DNA of 64,000 nucleotides from Augochlora pura. Taxonomy: Eukaryota; Arthropoda; Insecta; Hymenoptera; Halictidae. The stretch is taken from NCBI RefSeq assembly GCF_028453695.1, contig NC_135781.1, forward strand, positions 1,178,001 through 1,242,000. Direction: 5' to 3'. A program made the translations under genes and the position numbers. The notes under the pieces were generated by a model, which was given only the letters and a program-made list of their open reading frames with translations, made no database searches and was not told the origin of the DNA. Below are positions 34,201-45,752 of this stretch, one piece after another; position 1 is the first letter of the stretch; every line of letters begins with the position of its first letter.

Positions 34201-34759
34201 TCAAAGGATATTTTTCCACTTCTTCCAATACACTTCTCATCGAATAAATCCCTTAAAATCAAAAAATTACTTCAATAAGAAAATATTTTTCTGTATAAAA
34301 TAGTTCGACGAAGGTACGTGAAATTTGTCGAGAAATTCTTCTGAACCGGCTCGGAGAATCGGCGATAGAACAAATCGATAGTTCCACGTTCGAATGGTCC
34401 CGGGGCTCGAAGGGAAAGTTCGCCAAGTTTCGCGGATCGGTCGCCGATGTCGTGGACAAACACACACCGGATATTTGTCGCGACCGGAAGAAGATCGAGT
34501 TTCGAGGGGGGGAGGGAGGGATCGGCCGCGAATACCCCCGACCATAAATAGCCAGGGTGTCACCAGCAAAACCTCTCTCGAACCTAACGACCTGTCCGGG
34601 TCGATCGCAGCCCTCCGGGATCGGCTGCTCGAATCTCGCTTCGAACCTAGACTCCGCACCCCGAAATTATGCCAATAATTGTGTTACATTTATATTTACC
34701 GCGAGCGAAATTTTATCGCGCTTCTTTAGTTCGCTTGCGTTGAAATTGTTCCAACACTT
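34201..34759. other. Unique noncoding DNA
   Basis: Mixed composition. GGGGGGGAGGGAGGG at 34505-34519 is a purine patch. No gene is supported. Confidence 0.45.
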
Positions 34760-35060
34760 TTATTATAATATGTATTGCATTGCGTTGCATTTAATTGCAT
34801 TGCATTTACAATTTTACAATTTCTATTGCATTGTATTTGAATTCATTCTATTGTATTTTATTTTATTGTACTGTACTGTACTATATTGTATAGTATTATA
34901 AACGTTACGTTGCATTATATGACATTACATTTTATTATATTATATTTTATATTAAAAAAAAATACTATAAAATATACAAATAAATACAAAATATATAATA
35001 ACATATATAACCAAATACAAAATATCCATTAACGACATAAAAAAAATGACCCGACAAGAC
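34760..35060. repeat. AT-rich ATTGCATTGCATTTA / TTATATTATATTTTA low-complexity tract
   Basis: Irregular 5- and 10-base words (TTGCA, ATTGTA, TACTG) give way to TATATTATATTTTATATTA and AAAATACAAATAAATACAAA. There is no fixed period. Confidence 0.75.
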
Positions 35061-35540
35061 CTATTTTTATTTTTCAATTATTTTAGGTTTATTTTAAACT
35101 CGGTACTTATTGTTATTAACTTCTATTTTGAACTCGCAAAGCATTGTTTTAATCAGCTAAAAATGCAGTCCCGCTCGGCTACAAGTAATTATCATTAATT
35201 TCATAAACGATTAGTTCTTGTTGCTGGCGTTTCAAAGTGAATTTTGTAATAGTTTACAGAACTCGAGGGCAACGGGGAGCGGGGCTGGCAAAGTAATTGG
35301 CATTTCCGCGTGTTGCGCCGGAAGATAAAGAGTGCACGCGGGGGATCGGCGAGATCAATGGACCGGTTGCGCGCGACGTATCTGATTCGATTGGTGAAAT
35401 ATTTGCCACCGATCAACCGGGTTTCGATACCTCGGGCCATTAGTATCCGCGCGATAGATCCCCGTGTACCAGAATAACGCCGCAGACGTGATTTTCTTCT
35501 TGGTCGGCGCAATTCCCCCGTGGCCCACGATCTTCCGCTC

Positions 35541-35543
<3 letters not shown>
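35061..35543. other. Unique noncoding DNA
   Basis: No repeats, and no gene supported by the sequence. Confidence 0.45.

Positions 35544-35585
<42 letters not shown>
35544..35585. repeat. (TC)n microsatellite
   Basis: A TC run of about 42 bases. Confidence 0.96.
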
Positions 35586-35588
<3 letters not shown>

Positions 35589-35714
35589 TCTTGCTCTTTT
35601 CTTAAAAACGCCCTTTTCTTTGCTCGCCCGATAAATTCCCGGCAATCGTTATTTCCTTCTTCCGAAATCTCGACGATTCCTCGTAGTCTGTAGCAATTAC
35701 AATAATTCTGGAAT

Positions 35715-36245
35715 TAAATCGCATTAAATTTGAATCGCGTTTAATTTAGATTTAATTTATGTTGATCCGAATTGTGTTTAACAGGCGTTGCGTTAAATTT
35801 GTGGCGCGTTTAATTTGCACCCGTGTTTTCAATTTATGTCGCGTTTCATTTGTATTGCGTTCAATTCGAATCGCTTTCAATTTGAATCGCGGTAACTTGA
35901 ATTGATATAGCGTTTAATTTGAGTCGCGACGAATTCGTATAGCGTCTAATTAAAATCGCGATCAATTTGAACCGCGTTCAATTTGTGTTGCATTCAATTT
36001 GAATCACGTTCAATTTGAATCCCGTTCAATTTGGGTTACGTTCAATTTGAATCATTTTAAATTTATAACGCGTTTCAATTATCACAAAATTTATTTATCA
36101 TCAAATTTCATATCACGTTCAATCTGAATATCGATCATTCAATTCTCGTTCAATTTATGCCACGCCTAATCAATATTGCGTTCAATTCGTGTCGAGTTCG
36201 ATTCGCCTCGTCTTCAATTTATCTCGTGTTCAATTCGAGTCGCGA
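35715..36245. repeat. GCGTTCAATTTGAATC minisatellite (14-18 bp units)
   Basis: About 500 bases made of diverged TTTAATTTGAATCGCG / GTTCAATTTGAATC / GCGTTTAATTTGTGTTG units, roughly thirty in all, densest at 35960-36060. Each unit pairs a TCAATTTGA-type near-palindrome with a CGCG-containing spacer. Confidence 0.88.
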
Positions 36246-36423
36246 TTGAAAAATGGCAGCCATAATAGCGAGAGACAAGCATATACGATCGAAACAGCGA
36301 ATCCGAGCAAACCTGGGCGGCGATTATAAATACGAGCTTGCTTGACAACGCATAAATCATACAGAATTTTTTTTTCTGGAAGCACGCAGTCTGGACGGTC
36401 TCGAGTTACACAGGAAATAATCC

Positions 36424-36523
36424 NNNNNNNNNNNNNNNNNNNNNNNNNNNNNNNNNNNNNNNNNNNNNNNNNNNNNNNNNNNNNNNNNNNNNNNNNNNNN
36501 NNNNNNNNNNNNNNNNNNNNNNN
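36424..36523. other. Assembly gap (100 N)
   Basis: A 100-N placeholder. The sequence on its right (36524-36605) is itself tandemly repeated, so the missing bases probably include more copies. Confidence 0.98.
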
Positions 36524-36529
36524 TTCCCG

Positions 36530-36605
36530 GCGATGAAATATTCGGCAAAATATTTCTACGATATTTCGATCGGCCGTGAAATATTCGGCGATATTTCGAC
36601 GCGAG
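36530..36605. repeat. 43-bp tandem duplication GTGAAATATTCGGC
   Basis: CGATGAAATATTCGGC at 36530 and GCCGTGAAATATTCGGC near 36573 head two copies of a 43-bp unit containing CGATATTTCGA. Confidence 0.75.
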
Positions 36606-37100
36606 GTCGTCTTCGCGGTGTTGGAGATCGTTGAGCGCGAAGGCGAAGTTTTTCGGGGGGGCACGAAAAAACCGGGGACGGAGAGTTTTTCGGTCGAGCG
36701 GTTTACCACCCCCGCCACCCCACCGCTTTCTCGACGAAGGAAAATGCCTCGGGACGGAATCGCGCGGCGGCGGTCCCCGCGGAACATTTCCTCGCCTCGA
36801 ACGTCACCGCGAGCTGTTATAAATACGTGGCGAACAAGTTCTCCGAACTGCCGCGGCGCGCCGAGCAATTTCTTCCGAACCAACTTTCGAGCTAACCGGC
36901 CGTGATGCCGGACCCCGTGCCTCTATTCAATGCCGGAGATTACGGCACACGTGGAGCTACGACTACGTGCCCCGTGGACCACGAACCTCTGTCCTCGTCG
37001 CGCGTCTCTTTCATTTTTCGATCGTTTAATAATTGACTTTCGAAGAATTTCCACCTATAGAACTGACACGACTATAAATAAAATGACAAATGATGGAGAA
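36606..37100. other. Unique noncoding DNA
   Basis: CpG-rich to 36920, then balanced. The minus-strand frame at 36230-36883 crosses the gap, and plus frames overlap it. No gene is called. Confidence 0.45.
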
Positions 37101-37365
37101 ATTATTTATTCTAAATTATTGCTTTTTAAATAGAATTTGGATGTTAATATTATTTGGTAAAAGGGTAAATATTCTGGTAGTAAAATTTAACCCTTTGCAC
37201 TCGATTGGTGACCCTGAAGTATCACTAGAATTATTTCTAAATTATTTGCTTTTTAAATAGAATTTGGATGCTAATATTATTTGGTAAAAGGGTGAAGTAT
37301 TATGGTAGTAAAACTTAACCCTTTGCACTCCATTGGTGACCCTGAAGTATCACTAGAATTATTTC
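37101..37365 (+). repeat. 128-bp tandem duplication that includes a family A MITE end
   Basis: Two direct copies (about 37101-37229 and 37230-37365) each hold CTTTTTAAATAGAATTTGG, ATTATTTGGTAAAAGGGT and then TTAACCCTTTGCACTC (37187 and 37315) with GGTGACCCTGAAGTATCAC. The second copy continues into family A interior (AACAAAGTTTAATTTTAGAA). So a MITE plus 5' flank was duplicated in tandem after insertion. Confidence 0.85.
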
Positions 37366-38075
37366 GTTATCTTTGAAAATAATATTTACAGCAACAAAGT
37401 TTAATTTTAGAAATTATTTCTATAATTATATATTTATCTATTTATTATATATTATACTAATGTAATACATGCTACGATATATTGTTCGTTCTCCTGTGAA
37501 TTTTTATCGCGACACGTTAGTTGTTTTATTAACGCGGCCATCGTCGGTTCGACGTCAACGATAATCAACGGCGCATTATTTAACAACCTGGGGGAGTAGG
37601 GGAGGGGGAGGTGGGAGGACAAACGATACCTGTTAATCGATTTCGCGATTGACAACGCATTTAAAATTCATCCCGGCGTCGTAACTCGGTCGATTGTCCC
37701 CGTAACATCGTAACATTGATATTATTATATAATTGCGTTCCGCGGATGTTTATCGCAGTTTAAATCCTTGGACGGATTTTCCGCGTCGCGTCGACCGCTT
37801 TAAATTCGCGCGCGCGGCCGCGTCTCATAACCGTCGCATAATGAGATGATTCGAATCGGATCGCGCGGCCATGACGGACCTTCCGACCGGTTAAATAAAC
37901 TGTTTGATTACCAGCCCTGTTAAACGACCCATTAGGATAATCAATTTCCTTCTACGCGCTCCCAAATATAATAAATCCACGGTTTACGAACGGTTTGTTG
38001 AATAGCCGCGATAATATCGTAACGCTGCGTCGGGAAACGAATGAACATCGTTTTCAACGGCTGCGGAAAATGAAT

Positions 38076-38078
<3 letters not shown>
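37366..38078. other. Family A remnant then unique noncoding DNA
   Basis: Positions 37366-37460 are AT-rich with family A-like words and no right terminus. Positions 37460-38070 are balanced, with a GGGGGAGTAGGGGAGGGGGAGG purine patch near 37590-37611 and TAAT-containing stretches. Confidence 0.5.
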
Positions 38079-38116
<38 letters not shown>

Positions 38117-38135
38117 CGCTCGCTCGCTCGCTCTT
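38079..38135. repeat. (CT)n(CGCT)n microsatellite
   Basis: A CT run of about 34 bases converts to CGCTCGCTCGCTCGCTCGCT, a compound di/tetranucleotide repeat. Confidence 0.96.
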
Positions 38136-38938
38136 TGTACGTGTACATGACGTAATTATTCCTTAACGACGTCGATTCGATCGGCGATAATGTATAATTG
38201 AAAAAGTCTCAGAGTATTGAAAAATATTAGCATTGAACACTCAGCTATAATATTTTCTCTGGCGAGGCTGATCGTGTATTTTTTCCGGCATATTTTTTAT
38301 TATCAATCCGAGGTTTCGAAGATGAGATTAATGAAGCGAATTTAATTGTAATTCTTGTAATTCAATTTAATTATTTCCGTTGCGAATCGTTGTTAGAACA
38401 ATCCGTATATATTTTACGTTATCTCGGCAAATATTTTTTGTTGAAATTGAAAAACGGCGCTTGGTCGAAGACGCAAGTTTGCTAACCCTTTAACACTCGA
38501 GTAGCGTAAGATAGAAGCGTCAGGCGTTTGGAAACCAAGTCAGATTTCTTTACCGTGACGTTATAATATAAATAAATAAATACGTATAAACTATTTATTT
38601 AACTCTGTATGCTTGTAAATTCGAGTAATAAAAGGAGTCGTATTCCGCTTCGACTCGGAGAAAAAGATAAAAATTCATATTCAATAGACTATGTCTTAAA
38701 TGTTCGATGATACCTCGCGGCGGAAGGGTCACTTTAAGGTCGAGCAAATCCTGATTGATACTAGGCGGCGCGAGCAAAGGAGCTAGCACGGCGTTCGCTG
38801 GTAAGGACGAAGCGGAGAGCGTCGAAACGGGGATCAAGACGGCGGCGGGATGGATCGCGGCGAGATTAATATTTCGCGTGGAATCCGGGCCTCGATAAGT
38901 AGCGGAAAGCGCGACAGGACGAAGGAGAGGACCGACGG
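38136..38938. other. Unique noncoding DNA, AT-rich then CpG-rich
   Basis: AT-rich to 38700. TAACCCTTTAACACTCGAG at 38483-38501 looks like a weak, isolated family A-type end. From 38700 the sequence is CpG-rich. The 155-codon minus frame at 38595-39062 includes the 9-bp array and has no domain I recognise. Confidence 0.45.
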
Positions 38939-38997
38939 AGCCGAAGAGAGCAAAGAGCCGAAGAGCCGAAGCGCCGAAGAGCCGAAGAGCCGAAGAG
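38939..38997. repeat. 9-bp tandem repeat GAGCCGAAG, about 6 copies
   Basis: GAGCCGAAGAGCCGAAGCGC and following units are 9 bases long with single changes (AGC to CGC). Because 9 is a multiple of three it keeps frames open (EEPKSR / FGSSAL). Confidence 0.9.
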
Positions 38998-39592
38998 GAG
39001 TCCGCGGCGAATGGAGACGAATTCGCGCCGCTGTCCCCCGGCCCCTCGCCGGCGTCGCGCATTCATTTTCATCGTAGCGGAAGTTGCCGGGCGTTTTTTA
39101 CAATCACGCCCTTTCTATCCGACCGGCCCCCCTCTCCCCCCACCCCCCTCTCCCCCAACCCCCCCTCTCTTTCCATCCTTTACAATTTTCGCGAACGCCG
39201 CCCGGTTCGCGGAACGCGCCGAGTGTCTCTCGAAAGAACGATTTTTTTTTTCTCCCCCGGTTTCCCGTAGCCGCCTGTCCTGCCCGGATCCCGGGCGCAG
39301 ATGAAACGCTCGGTGACGACAACACTTTTCACTATCCCCCCCTCTCTCGCCTCCTATCGTCTCCTATCTCTGTCTCTCTCTCTCTCTCTCTTCAGTCGTC
39401 TCTATCTTTCTCCCTCTTTCGCTTTTTCTCTCTGCACACCACTTTTCCGCGTTCGCTGCGAAACGACCGATAAAATCGACGAACTATGCGCCGGGATCTC
39501 GCAAGGTCTATCCTAGCTGCCTCGTGTCGCGCTGTAGCACAAGAAGCGCCCGAAAACGGTGAGAAATATGGACGAATTTTGTTAACTTGAAA
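38998..39592. other. Unique pyrimidine-rich noncoding DNA
   Basis: C-rich tracts at 39127-39170 (CCCCCCTCTCCCCCCACCCC-type) and a CT run at 39369-39391, inside generally pyrimidine-rich plus-strand DNA. No gene is seen. Confidence 0.5.
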
Positions 39593-39965
39593 AATTTTTG
39601 ACTTACTGAATTATTGAGTTATTGAATTACTGAATTACTGAATTACTGAATTATTGATTCATTAAATTTTCGAACCATTGAATTATTGAATCATCTAATC
39701 CTCGAATTATTGAATCATTGGATTATTGAATTAGTGAATCATTGAATTAGTGAATTATTGAATTATTGAATTAGTGAATTATTGAATGATCAAGTTCTTG
39801 AATTATCGAATCATTGAATTACTGAATTAACAAATCATTGAATCATCAAATCTTCGAACCATTGGATTATCGAATCATTCCTCGAATTATTGAATCACTC
39901 AATTATCAAAATCTTGAATAATCGAACCGCCAACTTATCGAAAACTCGAATCACCTTATTCTCAT
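39593..39965. repeat. GAATTATTGAATCATT minisatellite (8-10 bp units)
   Basis: About 370 bases of TGAATTATT / TGAATCATT / TGAATTACT units, drifting at the 3' end into ATCATCAAATC and AATCTTCGAACC. Length heterogeneity (8, 9 and 10 bases) prevents a single period. Confidence 0.9.
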
Positions 39966-41386
39966 ATTACAGCATCCATCAACACTAAAATTATCGAATC
40001 TACGAATAATTAAATCATCGTACGAACGTCTTAACAATCTATCGAATTCCCCCCCTCAAAAAAAGGATATTATCATAAAAATTAACAAACACACCGGAAG
40101 CGTTATGAACTCTCGCCAAAGAACAGCAGCCGGTTCTTCTCTCAATAAGGAAGCCCCGCGAGCGAGCAACCCGTTAGCATATGCAAAGTTTGCAGAAGAC
40201 TATTATGAAGACCTAATGGTGATTGTGGCAATGGTAGCCAGGAGTTTCCGGTCGTTCGCGGCAACGGTGGTGGTTTTAAGGCCGTCGAGTAGATCGCGCG
40301 AAGTGTTATTGTTCCGACTTTGCCACGGAAATTCACGGGGCCGGATAGAGAGGACCGCGAAGATCGCCGGGAATTAGGTTCGCCACACCTCAACCCCCGT
40401 CCCCCTCCCTCTAACCCCCGTTTTGACGGACACCCGCGAGTTTCGCTAATATTTCACGACGGCGGAGTAACGAGCTGCAAACTTTTTTATCTTGAAGAAA
40501 ATTCCAGCAAGGCCCCCCGTTCCCGCTTCGAACAACGGCGAGGCGCGCGCTTTCACGTTGTCGGCCGATTAACTCGAACAATTTAATCGCCCGGGAGACT
40601 ATCAATCCCGCGTCGTCTCCCTTTTTCTCTTTTTTGCTCTTCGCCCGCGGGTGAACCCCGTCGAAGAAGAATGCTCCCGCGGCGTGGAAATTAAGTCTTC
40701 GTTGAAAAAAAATTTCAACTCGTCCTCGTTTAATAATCCGACCACGCGTTGCCTTAGCTCCCTCGAACTTGTCCGAACTACTTCGACGCAATTTTTTCTA
40801 GCGAATTTGCCCTTCGCCCTCCGGACAGTTTCAATTCTGTAAGTCGAAAATTAATTTTCATATTTTCATATATATAATTTGAATAATTTGAATGATTTTC
40901 ATATATATATAATTTGAATAATTTTCATATTATTTTTCTGACTCGTACACCAGTTACAATATAAACTGTATTTTTTAATATAATTAAACCATGTTTGACA
41001 AGGTAAAAATTACTTTGGAACATGATACACCAGTTCCCAAATTTACAAACGAATTGTCCGTTGCACGCGAATTTGTTTAACGCGAATGAAAATTGCGAAG
41101 TTTCGTTCAACAAAAGATTCCATTCAAAATTAATCGACTCGATTGTTAACATACATTTTTGGATGATTTTTCCCCCACTATATTCTTCATTTAAAATTTT
41201 GTATAAATGTCTTGATGTCCGTTGCAATAATTTATTAAATTTCACCCGTCTCTGCAATGACTTTTTCGAATCCCTTGCGACGAATGATTGCGATCGATTA
41301 AAACCGCACTCACTGAATCCCCAAAAAGGCGAATCGAATTCTCGGCGACGCATCGAAACTCGCTCCGTCGACGTTGCCGTCCCTCC
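39966..41386. other. Unique noncoding DNA
   Basis: Mixed composition. Positions 40855-40930 carry three near-copies of TTTCATATATATAATTTGAAT. Frames at 40925-41473 minus and 41022-41570 plus are each 182 codons but lie opposite each other and run through an AG microsatellite, so neither is called. Confidence 0.45.
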
Positions 41387-41413
41387 GAGAGAGAGAGAGA
41401 GAGAGAGAGAGAG
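41387..41413. repeat. (GA)n microsatellite
   Basis: A GA run of about 27 bases. Confidence 0.93.
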
Positions 41414-41635
41414 GCTTCCTAGGCGAATATTTACGTCGCTGAGTGACAGACACTTTCGAGATTCCTCAATCATCGCTGGGACCGGCGAGGCACGCGAAAG
41501 ACGTTACCACTCAAAGTGCCGGCACGATGAAATCTCCGCAAACAAAAATTCATTACGTCCCGGGGGGTGAAACGGGGGAGGGGGGAAGCTGTTCCTTGTC
41601 GGTCGAGCATTCTTTCTCGAGGAAATTGCGGCGTC

Positions 41636-42030
41636 ACGAGGCGATGCGAGACGAGACGATGCGAGAGATGGCGAGGCTAGGAGAGATGATGCAATGCGAG
41701 GCGATGTGAGGCGATGCGAGGCGAGGCAACGCGAGGCAACGCGAGTCAAGGCGGTACGAGAGAAGGCGAAGCAAGGAGAGGTGATTCGAGGCGAGGCGAT
41801 GCGAGGCAAGGCGAGACGATTCGAGGCGATTCGAGGCAAGGCGATGCGAGGCAGGGCGATTCGATGCGATGCGAGACAAGGCATAGTGATGCGAGGCAAG
41901 ACGAAGCGATTCGAGGCGAGTCGAGTCAAGGCAAGGCGAGTCGAGGCGAGTCAAGGCGAGACAAGGCAAGGCAAGGTGATGCGAGGCAAGACGAGGCGAG
42001 TCAAGGCGAGGCAAGTCGACGGTGACTGTG
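41636..42030. repeat. GCGAG/GCAAG pentanucleotide satellite, about 390 bases
   Basis: An array of pentamers GCGAG, GCAAG, GCGAT, GTGAT, GACGA and GAGGC in changing order, for example GATGCGAGGCAAGGCGAGAC. Five is not a multiple of three, yet long frames remain open on both strands because no unit combination yields many stops (RLASHRLALPR / RGEARRGKARR). Purines lie on the plus strand over nearly the whole length. Confidence 0.93.
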
Positions 42031-42631
42031 GCGGTGACACGAAGAGAGAAGCGAAGAGTGAGAGAAAGGCAGCGAGAGAGACGCTGTGAGAGATAAAGAG
42101 ACGAACGAGAGAGAGGAGGGGGGCGAGAGGAGGCGACCGCTTCGAGTATCTCCGCACGCGTGCACCGGCAAGTCGACCAGGACATGCAGCTAAGAAAAGG
42201 CCCTCCGCCAACCGAGAAAATCTCTCCGCTTAATACCCCGAACAATGCGTGCGCTGTTTACCAGCCGAATATATATCCGACAATGGGGAGGGGGGGGGAC
42301 TTTATCCGCGGAGCATCGCGGCCGGGGCTCAGGGAAAGCCCGACCGGGGCCCCGAATCCTGTCGGATCCCCGAGGCTTCTCGCTCGTTATTCCATTGCGA
42401 CTCTCTTTGTCGTCTGTCCCACATTGTTCCTTATCGCTCGCGCTTATCCGCCCGCCGGATTAAATAGAAACGACGCCGGACCAAATTAGAAATCGACGCG
42501 TTCCCGGCTGCGTCCCCCGTAAATTCTAATCACGTTTCGCGCAGTCCCGAGCGATCTCATTTTAGCGTTGCGTTGGATTTTATCTGCATTTTAGCGTCTT
42601 GCGTTGAATAGAAATTGCCTGACCAATTTGA
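42031..42631. other. Unique noncoding DNA
   Basis: A GA-rich border (42040-42130) is followed by a CpG-rich block with a GGGGAGGGGGGGG patch at 42285-42298. Three overlapping plus frames at 42160-42489 exclude one another; the longest (109 codons) has a hydrophobic stretch but no identifiable family. Confidence 0.45.
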
Positions 42632-42715
42632 ATTACTGTACGTTAAAATGAACATTACTGTACGTTAAAATGAACATTACTGTACGTTAAAATGAACATT
42701 ACTGTACATTGAAAT
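42632..42715. repeat. 22-bp tandem repeat, 4 copies
   Basis: ATTACTGTACGTTAAAATGA plus AC starts at 42632, 42654, 42676 and 42698, exactly 22 bases apart. The first three are identical in the core, and the last has GTACATTGAAAT. High identity suggests recent expansion. Confidence 0.96.
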
Positions 42716-44134
42716 ACCGAACGCGGGCACAACAGGACGCGTCCGCTAAATACTGCGCTTGGGTCGCGGCTGACCCCCGGCCAGACTTTTGCTTGCCGAG
42801 AGACGACTCGCTGCTGCTGCTCTTTCGTTTCCTTCTTTGAAGCGAGAAAGAGACTTTCGGTAGAATCGGGAACGGTTCGGAAATCGTGGGACATCGTCGG
42901 CGCGGAGAGCGCGGCGGACGGAGACGGGGAAATGTTAGGTGCTCCGTTTTATGGAAACGTTCGGCTGATAGTGCCATCCAGATGGAGTATCGAGCGACTC
43001 CGGGGAACTGCGGCTGAGAGGCGGAAGACAAAGTAAACGGTTCGGTGACGAGAGGACGGTGTCTGCCGGGCGCGAATCGATGCGCCGCGGCCGAACCAAT
43101 TCCTCGCGATATTTTCTGGCTGGCGCGGTGCACGGAATTTTTGGGTGCTAATGCTCTTTGATGAAACGGGCTGAGGAGTGTGAGCGTGATTTTCATCGTC
43201 GGATGGGTATGTGATATATTCAATTTTATGTAATACATAGGAAATGTATAAAATATAGAAGATATATAAAACATATAAAAGTTTTTGTATTGTTCCTTTT
43301 TGCAGTTCCAAAATGTATCGAAGACTTATTCTCGCTACTTGAAGCAATGTTCCCAAATGTTTAGCTTATTTGCTATAATGTAAGTCGAGGATGCTAATTT
43401 AAGGGAATGTGCTCCAATTTGTGGCATTCTATACCTCGGACTCGAGTGTCTGACCATTACTAGACAATTCTACTGCCAACTACGTTCCGACTACTCAGAG
43501 AACCACAATGTTTTAAGTGATTATCAATCACAAATCATCGGAAATTATTAAGCCAAGTTAAAAGTTCATGCCATCTACTATTCCAATTTATTTTTCAAAC
43601 ATCCATGGATATTTTTATTCAAATATTTACGAATATTTTACATTTTCTATCTCCACGTTTAGTCATCTAGATCATCTCCATCTCCGAGCAATAAATTTCC
43701 TCCACCTAAATCTGTTGAACAAACCACAAAAAGTATAAAGCTTCGCGTCTAAAAATTTATAACCACGACCTATAATAACTTAAAGAATTTTCTAGCCGCT
43801 ACCAAGCCACTGTGTGTGTGTTTTTTTCTATTCGAGTGTTCGGTCATTGTTAGAAATATCGCCGGTGTCCGCCGGCGTTCGTAGGATCGATCTTTTTTAC
43901 AATCTCCATAAAAACCACGGAATTCAATTTTTAAATTTCGCTGTGTATATACACGGGTGTGCGCGTTGACCATTTACGTCGGCCAGCGCGGATGTTTGTA
44001 AATATTGTCGGTGTCCCGGTTTCTATTTTTCTTCCCGGTATAAAAGATATTCTGTGAAAAGGGTTCGCGATAGGAAGGACGAGAAGACCGAACGACGGCG
44101 TCCTTCGAAAAAATGATAGCCAGCTGATAGAGAA
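42716..44134. other. Unique noncoding DNA
   Basis: CpG-rich to 43170, then AT-leaning to 43980. A (GT)n with poly-T lies at 43810-43827. No terminal repeats or credible exon. Confidence 0.45.
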
Positions 44135-44581
44135 AGAGATTGATTGATTGATAGACAGATAGATAGACGGATAGATAGACGGAGGGAGAGATAGGTAGAC
44201 AGATAGATGGAGAGACAAAAAGATAGATAAAAACATATAGATAGAGACAGAGATAGAAAGATAGATAGATAGATAAATAGATAGATAGATGGAGAACCAT
44301 GGAAACAGGGATAGCTAGATAGAGAGACAGAGATAGATAAATAGATGGAGAGCCAGAGAAACAGGGATAGTTAGATAGAGAGATAGATAGACAAATAGAT
44401 AAACACAGAAATAGAGGTAGGGAGACAGAGATATAGAGGTAGAAAGACAAAGAGATAGAGATAGATAGATAGATAAAGAGAGACACGGATGCAGAGATAG
44501 AAAGATAGATAGATAAATAAATCGATAGATAGATAGATAGTGTGAGAGAGAGGGAGGGAGAGAGAGAGAGAGAGAGGGAGG
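44135..44581. repeat. (GATA/GACA)n tetranucleotide array ending in (AG)n
   Basis: TTGATTGATTGATAGACAGA at 44139 opens about 400 bases of GATA, GACA, GATG and GAGA words, and a GAGAGGGAGGGAGAGAGAG tail closes it at 44545-44581. A block with GGAGAACCATGGAAACAGGGATAG and its near-copy GGAGAGCCAGAGAAACAGGGATAG (44291 and 44347) shows internal duplication. The SLYLSIYLSIYL minus-strand frames are its translation. Confidence 0.93.
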
Positions 44582-45013
44582 TTCGGCGACGATCAAACGC
44601 ATTAGCCGATCGTATTGAAAGTCACGCGCGCGCGGCACGTCCCCGATCGTATTTCCCCGTGAAACGAAGCGGCTCTCGGAAAAAAAGCCGTGACTGCACG
44701 TTTGTGCATCGTTTTCGCGTAGATTCTCGCCGGTTGTGTATCGGCCGCTACGAGAGAGTTTCACTCGATACCGTCGACGAGAAAAAAAAGAGAAAAAAAA
44801 AGAACGCGAAAAATATTCGATACGACCATTTCGCTATTACCTTTCGGATACTACGCTCTCGATAGGAGCGCGACGCTCGCGCGACTGGCGTATTTTTGAA
44901 CACCGCGTTGCACGCGCGCGTCGCGAAACCGGTCCGCCGTACCCCGGTATCCGCGGCCGTGATTGAAATCAAACAAGCGATCAGTATATTCCTTCGCGGA
45001 GTGTGAAATCGAG
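44582..45013. other. Unique noncoding DNA
   Basis: CpG-rich with an A-rich AAAAAAAAGAGAAAAAAAAAG patch at 44783-44803. No gene is seen. Confidence 0.45.
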
Positions 45014-45035
45014 CGAGAGAGAGAGAGAGAGAGAG
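45014..45035. repeat. (GA)n microsatellite
   Basis: A short GA run in CpG-rich DNA. Confidence 0.88.
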
Positions 45036-45550
45036 GGGGGAAGCGCCAATCGAGTTTCCGCTCGTCGGCATTAACTAACGCGAAAAAAAGCCCCGGTCAA
45101 AGCCGATCCTCGGCGCGCTCGTCGAAAACGAAGCGGCCGCGATCGCCGCGCGATAAACAACGCTCCGCGCGTCACAAAGGAACGGCGACGCGAGGCGGAC
45201 GGAGTCCCGAGAGCACGCCAAAATCGAAAATGCTCGTGACGGGCACGACGGAAACGGTGGGGAGGAGAAAAACGCGATCGCGCGTCTGGACGCGCGCGGA
45301 CGTCGATGACGTCCCGGGGAAATCGAGGGACGTCGTTTCGCAGCGTCGCGTCGCGTCGAGTCAAATAGAATCGCCTACTAGGCCGGACCCGCGCGATCAT
45401 GAGGACGGAACGAGGATATTTCCGACGTTCCGCTGGGGACTAGTGGCGTCACTCGTCGCCAGATTTCCCGTGGCGGCCGTACTTCATACGAAATTACCGG
45501 TGAAGCACGTCCGGCTGATTCATCGCGGCCTCCGCGCACCGCGCCGCCTC
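45036..45550. other. Unique CpG-rich noncoding DNA
   Basis: Strongly CpG-rich, open in several frames on both strands (the plus frame 44963-45778 is 271 codons, Arg/Ser-rich, ending in SLSLSL). Absence of stops is expected at this composition, and no domain is seen. Confidence 0.45.
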
Positions 45551-45651
45551 CTCTCTCTCTCTGTGAGTTTCTCTCTCTCTCTCTCTCTNAAGTCAATTTC
45601 TCTCTCTCTCTCTCTCCCGAATTCAGATTCTCTCCCTCTCTCTCTCAAAGT

Positions 45652-45691
<40 letters not shown>

Positions 45692-45701
45692 GTCAATTTC
45701 T

Positions 45702-45739
<38 letters not shown>

Positions 45740-45752
45740 TTCTCTCTGTCCG
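45551..45752. repeat. (CT)n tract with AAGTCAATTTCTCTC interruptions and one N
   Basis: CT runs are separated by AAGTCAATTTCTCTC at 45590, 45646 (AAGTCAATCTCTC) and 45690, and by AATTCAGATTCTCTC. It is therefore a minisatellite of CT blocks plus a TCAAAGTCAATT spacer. The lone N at 45589 sits in this tract and marks an unresolved base. Confidence 0.92.

Noticed and set aside
38483..38501. TAACCCTTTAACACTCGAG as another family A element
   Set aside because: Weak match to the terminus only, with unrelated flanking sequence.
40925..41570. Two 182-codon open frames on opposite strands
   Set aside because: They occupy the same DNA, run through a GA microsatellite and show no domain. Both cannot be real and neither is supported.
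42160..42489. 109-codon frame with a hydrophobic stretch
   Set aside because: Three overlapping frames in different phases are open here. No family, splice sites or promoter can be supported.
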